Source: Myxocyprinus asiaticus (lineage: Eukaryota; Chordata; Actinopteri; Cypriniformes; Catostomidae). Taken from it: a stretch of 64,000 bases of DNA. Positions 24,500 through 39,168 of the stretch are shown here, in pieces; position 1 is the stretch's first letter, and every line of letters begins with the position of its first letter. The translations under genes were made by a program, and so were the position numbers. The stretch lies in assembly GCF_019703515.2 (NCBI RefSeq), contig NC_059346.1, forward strand, positions 15,655,001-15,719,000. The letters run 5' to 3'. The notes below the pieces were generated by a model that did no database searches, was not told where the DNA came from, and saw only the letters and a program-made list of their open reading frames with translations.

Positions 24500-26131
24500 T
24501 AGCTTTGAAACAATCTATTTGCTAGTGTCTTCCTAAAAGTCGACAAAGACTTTTAGCAGGTATACGCATTTAAAAAAAATTCCAGGATAAAAGGACCAAA
24601 AATATTGATGACTCATCTTGCACTACACAGATTTTTGTCCAATCATATGCTCTCTAGAACGAGAATGTCCCTCCTCCTATCACCACCTGCAACCGACTAG
24701 AAAGTACTGTAGTAAATCATGGTTCATGGCTATGACATTATAAAAGCCTATTGGCTATTTAAATAAAAAGGGACAAGCCCTTCAACATAGGGGCCAAACT
24801 TACTGTTTCTATATATCTTTGCCACACAATAATTAAAGTCAATGTCAACTTTTATTAAAAGCAAAAGATGTAGAACCACAGGTGTTGCTAGATCCATTTA
24901 GGGTTGCACGCAAATCTGTGATTGCCTAGAGCTCTACGTTGCAGCGTGAGACTGTTTTGGTGACTTTCTTGGATATAAAGACTGACTATAGCACGAGCCA
25001 ATAGCTTTCGAGTGCGTGCTGTGAGCATAAAGCACTATTAGTTTGACTGACTGAATGAATACGCCTTTTCAATTAATCAGCGAGGATCAGGATCTATTGA
25101 CCGACTAAGAGTAGGAAGTATGACGTTTGTTTACATGGTAATCTTGTTCAACAAGGAGAGAAAGTGGCTGGATGAATAATAAGTAAATGTGACTGATGAC
25201 ATTACAATTACATTAAGATGTAATTAAATCACTTATAATTATTTTTTGGCTAATATTGCTATTTTTTGTATAGCTTGATAGTCATGTACAGCAGTTCACA
25301 AAATTATAGCTATACTTTGTTGTCATTTGTGGGGTAAATGCTTAAGATGCTTAAGAATCTGTGCTTTATCAATGGTTTAATGACTCACTCAAAACACACG
25401 AAAGACGTTCATTTGTTGCCACCTACTAGGTATGGTGTGATTTATAAAAACTGCACTGAACGAATCAGTGAACGAATCTGAATTACAGACAGAGAAACAC
25501 CAGCTAGAGTTAATTCACTCCATTAAATAAATGTGCCATTTATTGTTGTAAAAGGTTTTTTGTGGTGTTTGATATAACTTTAAACTAAAGAAGTTGTTAA
25601 ATGATTGATTCTTGTTCCATAATTTTTGTTAATAAATGGAGTACAAAAGGAATGATTGGGACAGATGAAACATACTGCCAATAAATATACAATAATATAT
25701 GGTTTGTCTGCATTCTTTAAGGGATTTTGGTTATTTTATAACTTTATAAATGTTTATTATAGAAAATGACAATATTCTGAGTGAATATTAGCTGGCTAGC
25801 TTGAATGATGTAAAAACACAGTTTAAAAAAACATCTATGCAAAAGAGTGGAATACATTAAATGCACCCATCTTAAAGTGTCTTTGGGGGCTGAGCCCCCC
25901 GTAACACTGAAATCCGAAATCCTATAATCGCCCCTATAATCAAACAGTGTTTCTTTGGCAGTAACATACAACAAACCACATCAAGACATGAAGAGTGGGG
26001 ATCCAAAGATACACAAATTACTTCTTGGAGACAGTGCAACCCATTATAACACTCAAACGCAACAGAGAACAGACCAATCAGGATACACACACAGCCGTCA
26101 TCTCAACTCCCAATCATATAGTTAAAAGGCT
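24500..26131. other. Intron 12 sequence with diverged repeats
   Basis: Positions 24540-24790 resemble 48290-48505 (shared 'ttttagcag', 'atacgcattt', 'ggaccaaaaatattgatga'), so this is an interspersed repeat. Near 25875-25930 'gggggctgagccccc' forms a short hairpin that may be the end of another element. No exon seen. Confidence 0.45.
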
Positions 26132-26482
26132 AAAGGAGTAGTTCATCCAAAAATTTAAAATCTGTCATTACTGAATTTTCGAAGAATATCCTGGCCATGC
26201 TCTTCCATATAATGAAAGCGAATGGGGACTGAGGCTGCCAAGCTCCAAAATGACAAAAAAGCACCACAAAAGTGTTCTAGAAGTGGTCCATGTATATTGT
26301 GCACTACATTCTCAATGTTTTGAATGTGTTTTAAAGCCATACGATAGTATAGTAAGAGTGGCCAGTATATTCTTAAAAATTCACCTTTTGTTTTCAATAG
26401 AAGAAAGGTCATGCAGGTTTGGAACAACATGAGGATGAGTAAATATAGACAGAATTTTTATTTTTGTGTAAACTATCCCTTT
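26132..26482. repeat. Cyprinid repeat copy next to camk2b exon 12
   Basis: It starts aaaggagtagttcatccaaa and ends 'gtgtaaactatcccttttaa'. The middle has 'gaatggggactgaggctgcca' and 'ggaacaacatgaggatgagta'. It lies 34 bp past exon 12 in the direction of transcription. Confidence 0.75.
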
Positions 26483-26515
26483 TAATATCCAGCTTCACCG
26501 GGCCCTAGCAACTTA

Positions 26516-26734
<219 letters not shown>

Positions 26735-26827
26735 CTATGGAAACAAACAAGGAAAGATGTTCACTATATCTAAAGCTAGTTTGCTTTTGTTTTTGTGCAA
26801 GCATTCTGTATGTTGGAGGATACTTAC

Positions 26828-26950
26828 ACAGACCCATGGGTGCTTGAGAGCTTCCTGTGCAGTAATTCTCTTGGCAGGGTTGATGGTCAGCATTTGATTG
26901 ATGAGGTTTTTCGCTTCAGGAGTAACTGTGTCCCATTCTGGAGAAGGAAA
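26828..26950 (-). CDS. camk2b: camk2b exon 10: C-lobe of kinase domain
   Basis: The 123-nt exon runs from 'gtttttggcag' to donor GTAAGT. It encodes 41 residues from [20 protein letters not shown] to the end of the kinase domain at EALKHPWVC. The [12 protein letters not shown] stretch is the conserved helix before the regulatory segment. TAQEAL is closer to CAMK2B (TAHEAL) than to CAMK2G (TADQAL). Phase is 0 at both ends. Confidence 0.97.
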
Positions 26951-27047
26951 CTGCCAAAAACAAAAACAAAAGTGTGGAGAACAATGCCAAAACTGATTTG
27001 GCAGTCTGCCTGTAGGGAAAACAGTTTCCTTTGGAGGTTTATTTAAA

Positions 27048-27290
27048 CCAGTGGTTCTCATTTGGTTTTGCGACCCAAGCCAGTACCAAAATTGTTTATT
27101 GTACAAAAGTAAACATTTAAATGTATGAAAAGAAAAATGGGCAATTTTGGTTTCTAAGCGTCTCTTGAATTTCGAAGGTTTCTTGCTTTCGGCCACAACC
27201 ATTACACATTATGGTCATCACAAACTACATTTATACTCACTACAAGTGAACTTGTATTTAATGTAGACTGGTTAATACTGTATCTTGTTC
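27048..27290. mobile_element. Possible hAT (Charlie-like) end fragment
   Basis: At 27050 the sequence cagtggttctcatttggttt matches the CAGTGGTTCTCA-type terminus common to hAT/Charlie elements. The inverted partner and target duplication were not found, so the right limit is a guess. Confidence 0.4.
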
Positions 27291-29395
<2,105 letters not shown>

Positions 29396-29532
29396 AAATT
29401 CAAGAATTGCACACAACAAATGCAAAAACGAAGATGTAATTAGATGTACACACAAGTTAAAACTATTTATGGTGAATTGTGCTTATTGTGTGTGTCTTAA
29501 TATCTGATTACAAGTGTATGTTGCAACGGTTA

Positions 29533-29724
<192 letters not shown>

Positions 29725-30416
29725 CTAGGCACACTATACATGCTGACACATGTAGGGAAATTTGGTAGTATAAATGTACACAGTATGGATTAAAGTGCCC
29801 GCGTACCATCACCAATAATATGTAGGAAATTGTATAATGGAATTAGCCGTGTTCGACCAACATTATAAGGATAAATGACAAATAATCAGATTAGAAATCT
29901 GAATAAAAATTCTCCACCATTTTAAATTTAATACAACGTCACATGTGTGAGTCGTAGAGCAGAGAGGGAGAAAAGCTTCCTCTGAACTTTGCGTTCCGAG
30001 CTTTCCTGGACTCTACATGATGCGAAGACAGAAGTGCGCTGGAGAAGGCTAAGAGCCATGAGGGCAAGAGCACGAAGGATGAAGAGAGCTGAAGAACCAG
30101 CAGAAGAAGAGAGAGGGTTTTTCCGAGGCGGGGAGGCTTTGTACTGTTGCGGTTGGCTGCACCCTAAAGATGTCTTGAGCCAATCAGAAGTGTCTTTTCC
30201 GATACCATGTGATCATCTCTGTCCCTCCTTTGAAGGTGATTGATGAGTCTTTGTCTGTGAAGACTCCCGTTTCCCGCTAAAAATGTACATGTCTTAATCA
30301 TACATTTTACATATCTCTGATACAACTGAATATATTAAAAACTAATTAACAAACTTTCCTGAAATGCAGAAAGAATCTCAACGATAGTAAACATGATGTG
30401 CTTGTCATAAATGGTT

Positions 30417-31490
30417 ATTCTGTGAATAACTTTTTGTCGTGATTGCCTCTAGATGATACAGGCCAATTTTAGTGCAAATCGGACAAACAGTCTAGGAGGA
30501 GTTAGAAAAAGTAGGTTTTCAAAACATTTAAAAATGGCGGACAGGAAGTTTGCTCGATCATGACATAACTGGTATCATTGTTCTCGGCATGAACCACAGA
30601 ATCTATCAAGACCAGTCTCATGAAAGTAGGCAAAAGGAGTCAATAGCTATTAGCATTTTTAGAAAAAGCATTATAATTTTTGACCACAAGGTGGCGCTGT
30701 CCCGAAACTTTTGGAGTCCCTTCAGAGCATGGTGCCAAAGACACATACTGAATTTCGTAACAATACGCCAAGTCGTTCATAAAATACAGCATTTTATGAC
30801 TAAATTCAAAATGGCCGACACAGGAATTTTTCATATCGTTGGACTCGCTATACCCCACTGAATATAATGAGACCAATTTGATGATTTTATGACAAACTGT
30901 TCAGAAGTTATAAGCAAAAATTTGCTTTTTTCATATCTCGTGACCACTAAGTGGCACTGTTCCAAAACTGAATTCGTTGAAGCGCCATTCGAAAACGGTA
31001 TGGTTTATCAAAATTCTGTGAATAAATTTTTGTCATGAGTGCCTCTAGATGATGCAGGCCAATTTTCGTGCAAATCGGACAAACGGCCTAGAACGAGTTT
31101 GAAAAAGTCGGTTTTTCAGAAAATTCAAAATGGCAGAACATTTTTCATGACGAAAAATGACGTCATAGGGTGCAGTCGAATCATCTTGAGCCAAGGAATC
31201 AGAGGAAAAAATAATTTTGTTTCTTGGACTCACAGTTCAAAAGTTATTAACATAAACGTGAGTGCAAATTTGGGCAGTTGGTGGCGCTAGAGGGTTTGAG
31301 GTAGAGACGCCAAATTTGCTATGGTAACAAATCAAACTGTCCTCTATCTGTGTGCCAAATTTCATAACTTTCCCGCAAGCGGTTCTATGGGCTGTCATAG
31401 AATCAAGAACGGAAGAAGAAGAATAAGAAAACTAACAAAAACAATAAGGGTCTTTCGCCCCTTTGGGGCTTGACCCCTAATAGTAAGAGG
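30417..31490. repeat. Unclassified repeat with internal duplication
   Basis: It interrupts the left arm. It has a direct duplication with 596-bp spacing: 30417-30551 and 31013-31147 both contain 'ttctgtgaataa', 'gcctctagatgat' and 'gtgcaaatcggacaaac'. It ends with 'gcccctttggggcttgacccc', a short hairpin. Text-like motifs such as 'aaaatggcggacaggaagtt' recur. No coding frame. Confidence 0.6.
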
Positions 31491-31770
31491 GTGCGGTATA
31501 TGCATTGTTAAAACCCAAGAAAAGTTAGTTTTGCGAGTGTGTCAAAGTTCCTGGATATATGATGAGATATCCTGATGTGTGAAGTTATTAGTAGAGCATT
31601 AGTTTTCTGTCCTGCTAAGAAGTTCAACAGTTCAGAACCAGTGAGTCTGTTCAAGCTCTGTGTCTTGAACAATGTAATTGTCATGTGAGGTTTTATGCTG
31701 ACCATCACCTCTGCCCATTAGGGTATGGTCCACAGAACTCTCTTTGTTCTCAAAACGGTCAACATTAGGC

Positions 31771-34211
31771 CAAGGTTATTTTAGATAGTTTTCATATTTG
31801 CTATATATTTCAGTTTAGTTTTAGTTAGTTTCATTCATTATTTTTTTAGTTTTAGTTAAGTTTTTATTTTGTAAACACATTTCTATTTCATTTTTATATA
31901 TTTTAGTTTCAGTTTTAGTTTTAGTAATTATAGTTTTGAGAGTTAACAGAACACTTCCAGAGTGTAGACCAAAGCAAGACATTTGAATTTAAGCTTGGCA
32001 AACATTACACTTTAAGCAAAACTAAACAGTTGAATATTTGCACAGTTTACTTAGATGCAGCATACTTGTGCCTAATAAGAATAACAATGGTTTGAGATGC
32101 AACAAAGTCACAAAGAACCAAACAAAAGCAAATCAAAGGTGTAAAAGTTAAATGTATGAAAAGTTCAAATGAACTCAAATTCATGTTAAACATGAAATCT
32201 TGTTAAATTGTAGAGACTCACTGTACTGACAGGGGGTGCTCCGACACTTTGTTTATATATATTTACATTTACTGCATATGATATGATATGTGTCTCGTAT
32301 AATATTGAAATCCTTGGTCGTCTGTTAAATATACATTCCCTCCAGGATTTTGCGATCGCTAGAATTCTAGCAAATTCAACCAATCTCCACATTATTTGCG
32401 GTAGCTTGCCATTTTTTATAATTTCTACAAATTTTCTGCAAAAAATGTAAATCTGAGGGAATCTCATCACTTTCCTTCATGTTTGACAGTGGCAAAACAA
32501 ATGCTTGAAAAGCCTGAAGCAGTCCCAACATATCCAAATGCACAGCTGCTGTTGTATCATCTCCATAGTAACAGTGTAAGCGTCTCCCTCGTCTCCTTCA
32601 CATTTTGTGTTCACTATCAAAATCCTTGTCTAAATTTTGGCGGGATCGCAGACAGCACACATACATCACAGCTTGTGTTTAATCTTCACCCTGAGTGCTG
32701 TGAATGAGAATGGTTTATAATGGTTTATACTTAGAATCTCTAACATTCACTTAAAATCCCCATTAGGTGTGTAGAAAAATGTGATTAGAATTTGAATTGC
32801 TTAATACAGTAGGCAACGAATCTAAAAATGGCAATTTATGCTGAACACTTTGCTGATGTTTTTTTACTGTTCACTTACATGCATGTATGCAACATACATT
32901 TTCATATATGTAAAATTCTTTTGAAACACTTGTGGAATTTAAATTTGTGCATAAATTCTCAAATATATGAAATCTAATTGTATTTGTATGGCCATAAATC
33001 AGACAATGTAATAATTGCAACAGGTCTAATTATTGAATCCTCATTTATGTTTTTAGTTAGCAGATATATTGCCTAATAATGTCTATTTTAACCTTATGTT
33101 TTCTTGCATTGTCTGAGGCAGAAATTTTTCATAAAAAATAATTAAGGGTCTTCCAATATCCACAGGATTCACCTAAATGTATGTTTTGTGTGTGTGTGTG
33201 TGTGTGTGTGTTATTCTTTTTTCTTTTTTTGGCCTGCTAACAGCATATGAAGTTATTGTGCATTGAAATATTTACATGTAATTGCACTTACAATGTAAAT
33301 AACACAATCACAGAGGTGTATAATGATGATTTGTGAGTTTTCACTGCAAAACAACCCACAAAAAATGCCGCAAACTGCATCGCAAAATTTGAGAAATGTC
33401 GCAGCAAATTCAGTCATTTTAGGCCGCAAAATCCAGGAAAAAGTGCAGCGAAATCCTGGTGGGACAGAATATAGTATGTTATCCATTAAACCAGGAAGCC
33501 AGAGGCCACTGTAGTGCAGAAATTATCCAAATACCAACATGAAGAAAAAAGTGTGCACATATTTCATATTCTAGATATATTATGCATTGCTTTCTGCTTC
33601 ATTCTATGAATGGAATCCACATGAAATCAGTAAAATAAGCTGTTATAACAACTCGATGATGATTGAAAGCATATTTGCATTAGATTATGTGTAATTACAG
33701 TATTTGTAACGTTTAAATGCGCTAATGCTAACGCTAGCACCTTTGCCATAGTATTGCACCTGTTACCCCTGTATGCGAGCCTTCGCCACAGTAGGACCTG
33801 AAAATATTTATTGAAAATTGTGAAATGTCTTTATACTCGTTTTTTAAATAAAGACTTCCAACCAGCCATAATTCGTGTATGAGTTGTCTTCATATGTCTT
33901 TCAGTACCAGCTAATCTCGTGTGCATTACATGCTACAACGCCACCTGCAGGTGTTCACCTAAACAGCCCAATAGTGAAGATCTCAAACACACACAGGTCA
34001 GATTTTTCCGCCATGTGATGAGAACTCGTTGATTACGAAAATGATAATTTATTTTTGATCATTTACATTTTATTACAGTTCATTTTTTAATAACTGCTGT
34101 TAGTTTCATTTAGTTTTAGTTTTTCCATTTATTGAAAAATATTTTATTTCAGTTTACGAAAATGTTAATCAATAGTTTTCATTTCAGTTTTAGTTAATGA
34201 AAATAACCTTG
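31771..34211. mobile_element. hAT-like non-autonomous element with 8-bp duplication
   Basis: The target duplication cattaggc is exact at 31763-31770 and 34212-34219. The ends are caaggttatttt and aaaataaccttg. The right arm of the composite (near 39650) gives the uninterrupted site. Near-terminal 'ttagttttagttagttt' is also mirrored. An inner foldback lies at 32337-33461. No transposase recognised. Confidence 0.85.
32337..33461. mobile_element. Foldback element nested in the hAT at 31771-34211
   Basis: The left end 'ccctccaggattttgcgatc' is mirrored by 'tgcagcgaaatcctggtggg' at 33442-33461. The inner part carries 'ttctgcaaaaaatg' near 32432 and its mirror 'cacaaaaaatgccgcaaa' near 33356. A (TG)n run lies at 33187-33210. 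Confidence 0.65.
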
Positions 34212-34307
34212 CATTAGGCAGATACAGGTTTTAGCTAGACTCCTTGGCAGTCTTTAAATGTATGACTTTGAGGAATGTCCGGAGTGACTGCTGGCCTGTG
34301 TGTCTTA

Positions 34308-34945
34308 GGGTACGTTTACACGACAACGATGTACTAAAAACTGAAAAGTTTTCCTTTGTGTTTTTGAAAAGTTTTACAAACAGATGACAACGTTTTCAAA
34401 ACTATCCCCGTTCACACGGATCCGCGAAAACGACTAAAAACGCTGTATTATACATGCCAGGCCAGTAGTTGGCGATGTCACTTTGTAAAGAAACTACGCG
34501 CCTGCGCAAATAAGCATTCTTCCACAGAGCGGTGAATACAAACAATGAAGATGGCGATCGCTGGTCGCAGTAGTGATGCAGTAAATCTACACTTTGCTGG
34601 AGAAGAGTCAAAAAACTAAAAATCTTGAGCAGCACAAACACAGTCCTGTAGTCCGCCATTCAAAAATACAATGTCTCGCACGTTGTTTTGAAGTGCTCAC
34701 GCGCATGCCTATAGACTGAACACATAATACACGTGCGCATGACGTCATCATTTTCACAAATTCGCGTTTTTGTATGTTTACACGGAGACGATAACGGCAT
34801 CATTTTTAAAAACTTGCACTTTGAAACCCATTTTCAAAAGTGTGTTTTCAGGCCCCAAAACACTGTTGTCATCTGAAAACGAACAGCCAAAATGTACAAA
34901 AAGTTTTCCATTTTTAGTTGAAAACGTTGTCGTGTAAACGGCCCC
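34308..34945. mobile_element. Harbinger-like foldback MITE (TTA target)
   Basis: The ends gggtacgtttacacgacaac and gttgtcgtgtaaacggcccc are inverted partners. TTA is present at 34305-34307 and 34946-34948, and the matching site in the right arm (near 39556) is uninterrupted. Length is 638 bp; no coding frame. Confidence 0.8.
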
Positions 34946-35238
34946 TTAGTTTTAATAACTTGGAAGTAAATATACCTGTAGATCCTGAATTTAAGTCATT
35001 CAGCGTGGAAATTAATAATTCTTCTACACATAAGATCCTACATATCCATATAATGGTGTTGGAATGCGGGCAAATATCTAAATGAGTTGTTTGTCTTTTA
35101 ATACACACAGTCATTCGTTTCTTTGAATCCAAAACCAGAACAGAGAAACTAGTCTAAAGTGTTGCGTCTGTGACATACTGTATGTATTGTGTGCCAGCTT
35201 GTTGTCGTGACAACGAGAAAGCTAGAGCTCGTATTTAC

Positions 35239-35313
35239 CTCCTTGTTATGAGTGAAAGGCTTAACGTCGCCTTCAGCACTCATGAAAAGAGCACAGGAAT
35301 AAAATGTAACTCT
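35239..35313 (-). CDS. Exon-like segment 2 of an unknown gene fragment
   Basis: It is a 75-nt open segment flanked by 'gtttgtttcatcag' and donor GTAAAT, phase 0 to phase 0. It encodes RVTFYSCALFMSAEGDVKPF followed by THNKE. I do not recognise the protein. It lies 0.83 kb downstream of the promoter-like exon at 36147-36173 and joins it in frame. No later exon is visible before transposon sequence begins at about 35045. It could be a captured fragment or chance. Confidence 0.35.
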
Positions 35314-36146
35314 CTGATGAAACAAACCCAGACACAATTTATGGAATAAAGTTCCAGATAAAGTGAAAACTCCACAAAAGGAGCTTAAAATTTCCCCCTG
35401 CCAGGACGAAGAAATCTCCTCGCAGTGCGGTAAAGGTAAAGAGATGAGCGATGTTCCTCTAACTCTTCCTAAATTGCCTTATTTTATAGCAAGATTGATG
35501 ACATTGCGATGTTCCAGTGCATTCAACTAGTCTATCTTAACTGTCTGTGGTAATCATTGGAGTAGTAATGTTCGCGTTTTTGTGCCTGCTCGCTGAGCGA
35601 ATTTGAAAATAACTCGTGTTACAATGTGCATCATTGTCTGAGTGTAATTTTGAACTGGAGAGTACATTTTTTATCACGCTAGAGATTAGCAGTAAATCTG
35701 TGTACCTTCAATGGATAGACCCTGCTGTGTAACCAGAAACTGACACGAAAATCCACTCTGATCAAACTGTGTTGTTGTTTAAACAGCCGCAGTTAACCTG
35801 CCACTTAAATATAGATTAATCTAGCTCCGAACGAGTTGAAAGTATAAGCGCCGCTCCGTAAAACAAGTGCGTGAGTTGTCTGTAACTTGCATTGCTTAAG
35901 AATTACTCTTTAAAAAGAACTAGAGTGATTAATACCACGCGGCAAACAGCTTTTATTTGTGCATTAAGATTCGCCTTGAATGCATTGAAATTGCAAACGC
36001 CACGTTGAGTTACAATGAGCTGAACATGACGGCTGTAATTTGTGCATTGTCAAACGCGCTGACGTTCATGTGATTCGCTGAAACTGTGGTTTCATGATGA
36101 CGAGAGTTCACGGGAAGTCCTAGGAGACTGTTCCGGGGCAACTCAC

Positions 36147-36173
36147 CACGCATGCGCAACCTGCCAACGCCAT
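36147..36173 (-). CDS. Candidate first coding exon of an unknown gene fragment
   Basis: ATG at 36173 is followed by MALAGCACV and then donor GTGAGT. The start sits in 'caatatggcg', a YY1-like context, and tgcgcatgcgtg resembles an NRF-1 site. These are features of housekeeping and mitochondrial-gene promoters. CpGs are denser here than in neighbouring DNA. Transcription would run toward the exon-like segment at 35239-35313. Identity unknown. Confidence 0.35.
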
Positions 36174-37240
36174 ATTGTCAACAAAGTACAGCATAGCTAA
36201 GCTAATAAGTTAGCGGTCTTGCATTGAAAGCTTATAATAAGCCATAGCATCAAAAGCTAGCAGTTAGCATCCCGTGGCTTGTTACAATTAATTACAGCTT
36301 GATTATTACCACTTTTATCAATTTCTTATCAAAGCTTAACTAATTTAGATAATAATAAGTCTGAAGCAGTGTCAGTTTATAGTTTATAAACTTACAACTG
36401 CCTCTCATTCTTATTATCACCAACCACCCATTAGTTTCCATCTTATTTTAATTACTTATTGGCTGTTTTATTTTATTTCCCTCTTGTGTGTTGGGCATTG
36501 AGGTGATCTGTCTCATGTGGAGGGCCCCCATCAGAGCAGTATCTACTCAATCTCCAGGCCCACAGTATAAGACTCTATCCACTTCCCCATTGTGGAATTT
36601 TAAATTGACAAAATCCCTCAAATAAAAGGTTCTGTAACACAATCACAATCAACAAGCACCAAGGCTCAATCAGAATCCCTGATACTACTATTAAGCATAA
36701 TAACAGAACATTTGTTTGGTGGATTTTGTTCATTTAGTCTTTGTTATTTTCCATTTCATTTTAAATTATCTGTCTCCCTCTGACTTTTCTCTCCTTACTG
36801 TTTACAGTCTAGAGACCAAGCCTGTTGAACCACTGATAATTCTGGTTAAAATATTTGTCATCAATAAGAGTCATCTTGAAATGTCAAATCATTAAACCAA
36901 ATTTTGCGTGTTCTCCCTAGTCCACCCTTATGCGACCTCTCTCTCTTTGTGTTTATCAACACAATCCAAATTCCGGCATCCAAACGCAACCACGTCTGGA
37001 AATAAATTGCAGAGAGAAGCGCCAGGTAACTGTCACCGCCCCCCGAGCATGCCTTTGAGGCATCTGTAGTAAGCAGTTCAAATGTACTGCGTAAAACAGG
37101 TGTATGGTGTCAATCCTGCCAGATTGAAAATAAATAAATTACACTTCACTAGTTGCTCACATTCACTGAAAACAACACTTAGCTGTCACTACCCTTCATT
37201 TATATCTCCACACACTGAAGCCAACACCTAGCTGTAACAC
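36174..37240. other. Unassigned stretch between promoter-like region and gag remnant
   Basis: I see no direct LTR, primer-binding site or open frame I can defend. It may be leader sequence of the gag-bearing element or captured DNA. Confidence 0.35.
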
Positions 37241-37312
37241 TACATCTAGGCCCTTAACCCTGTGCAGATCTGTGTCAGCTCTCTTCCTAGTGTTCCACTA
37301 CAGTGTGCCAAC

Positions 37313-38541
37313 ATGTCTCTGAAGACTGACCCCACAGTCCACTGGAAAGACTTGGAGGCGGGACTGAGTCACCGAGGTGGGAAAATCACCAGCTCCCTGT
37401 CCCACAACCTCATAGACCAGATGAAACTGAGCGACAAGAACGCTGCCCACCTTTCATAGGATGTAAACAATCTAAAGCTTCAGTCCACAAAGACCCATAA
37501 GGTGCTAACGCATGCCATGTGCCACTTAGACCCAAGATCGACGCACAGAGAGCAACAGGCTAAAACCACCCAAGAGGACTTGGAAAATAAACTCCAGCAC
37601 ACCGAAGCGCAACTGGAAAAAGCCAGGTTTGATTTGAAAGACAACAACTCGACCTCACCAAAGATGAGCTTGACATGGTCAGAGATTAACTGAAACACTC
37701 TTACGAGTTAAGGTGAAAGCTTCAAATGGACAGGCATCCCAGAGCAGCACCCCTGATCGACAAAGCAGTATCTTCCAACCTAAAGCTGACATATGATGAA
37801 AGAAACGAGGGCCCACAGCACAAAACCTCACTGGCCCTCTTCCAAGAACCCCTCGCTAACAACAGTGAAAGGGTGAATATTCCAACGAACCCTGAAGCAG
37901 CACCTGGAATGGATTTTAAAGACCTCGACAAGCTAGCAAGGAACATTGACAAGTGCATGCCAAATCCTGCTAAGGATCATGATATACATGCTTACCTGTG
38001 TGACATAGACTTCCACCTGAATATGAGGCCTCAGATGACTAACAGAGACACTTTCTACCTACTATGGATAACATCCTGTCTTGAGGTGCGATGTTTTCTT
38101 GACAGACATTCAAACTACACAAAGTCTGACTACCAACTTCTAAGAGAAGCCCTGATTAAAGAATTTTCAAACCCAGAGCAAGAACTGTTTACTACCCTGA
38201 AAACAAAACAGGGTTGGAAAGAGACCATACAAGCCTACTGCCATTGACTACAGCAAGCTAACTTCAAGTCCTAGAACGAACCTGAGATGGAAGAAGAAAT
38301 CAACTTCAAATCCATCTTCCTCTGAAACCTGCATCCCACGGTGAGCTATCATCTAGGAGTCACAGCCTGTCCTCGCATGATGACAGCTCAACAACTGCGT
38401 GACTTGGCACATAAGGCTTATTTTAAACAAATAATTGCCTCAAGAAAGGCCCCCAAGACATCGTCAGTCTCAAGCCTCTCAAAACCAAGGGCTGGCATTA
38501 GAAGATGTGGCATCACAACAAAGCCAGGTTTATCAGCATAA
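37313..38541 (+). pseudogene. Gag-like remnant of an LTR/retrovirus-like element
   Basis: The first frame opens at ATG 37313, stops at 37457, and continues with a coiled-coil-like Gln/Glu/Lys-rich stretch to about 37693. A second frame (37726-38541, with stops near 38247 and in 38270-38325) carries a capsid-like region: phrases such as HDIHAYLCDIDFHL, 'SDYQLLREALIKEF' and 'TAQQLRDLAHKAY' recall gag-type proteins of fish elements. No protease, reverse transcriptase or integrase follows. It is broken by stops and a frameshift and cannot be functional as it stands. Confidence 0.65.
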
Positions 38542-39153
38542 AGCGGCATGAACCCCATGGCAATCAAGAATGAGACCCCCGAATCAGTGCCAGACCCAAA
38601 TGTATGTCCAACCACTGGGAGATACCGTGGAACAAACCACATCCCTCAAGCCATCCAAAAGAAAGGATGACATGGGAACCCAAATGGACGTTTAAAGGCA
38701 ACTGATGACGAAAGTCATTTCAACACTATGCAGACAGACACAGAACTAAGCCTGCACAAGAACAAGATAAGCCACCTGCAGAAGACTCAACAGAACTGCT
38801 GAAGCTACTCACAGCATTCTTCAAGCAGAATCCACCCAAGGCCGACCATAAAGACAATTCATACTCATCCTTTCTCAAACAATGACTGGAACACAGGTGC
38901 CAGGCACAACACTGACCGTCACTGCACCGGCTTATGGACCGAAAACTCAGCCATTAGCCTTAATCTCAAGTCATACAGAAGATCATGATGAGTCATATAT
39001 AGACATCAAGAACTGTGTGAAAGACTTCCATCAACTGTGGCTTCATCAGCACCCATAGTCACCTAGAGGATCCAGATTAGCCAAGACACAAAAGCACCAA
39101 TCTTCAAATGGGTCCACCGAAACCATGTCGACAGACAAGAGCTCTGAAATCCC
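38542..39153 (+). other. Degraded region after the gag remnant
   Basis: No polymerase motifs are readable. A polypurine tract, agaaaagggggagg, follows at 39154-39167, the usual position before a 3' LTR. Confidence 0.45.
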
Positions 39154-39168
39154 AGAAAAGGGGGAGGT

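Noticed and set aside
35100..37240. A direct 5' LTR for the gag-like remnant
   Set aside because: No direct repeat of the 39169-40800 sequence was found upstream. The only matching arm is inverted, which is why the composite is described as palindromic.
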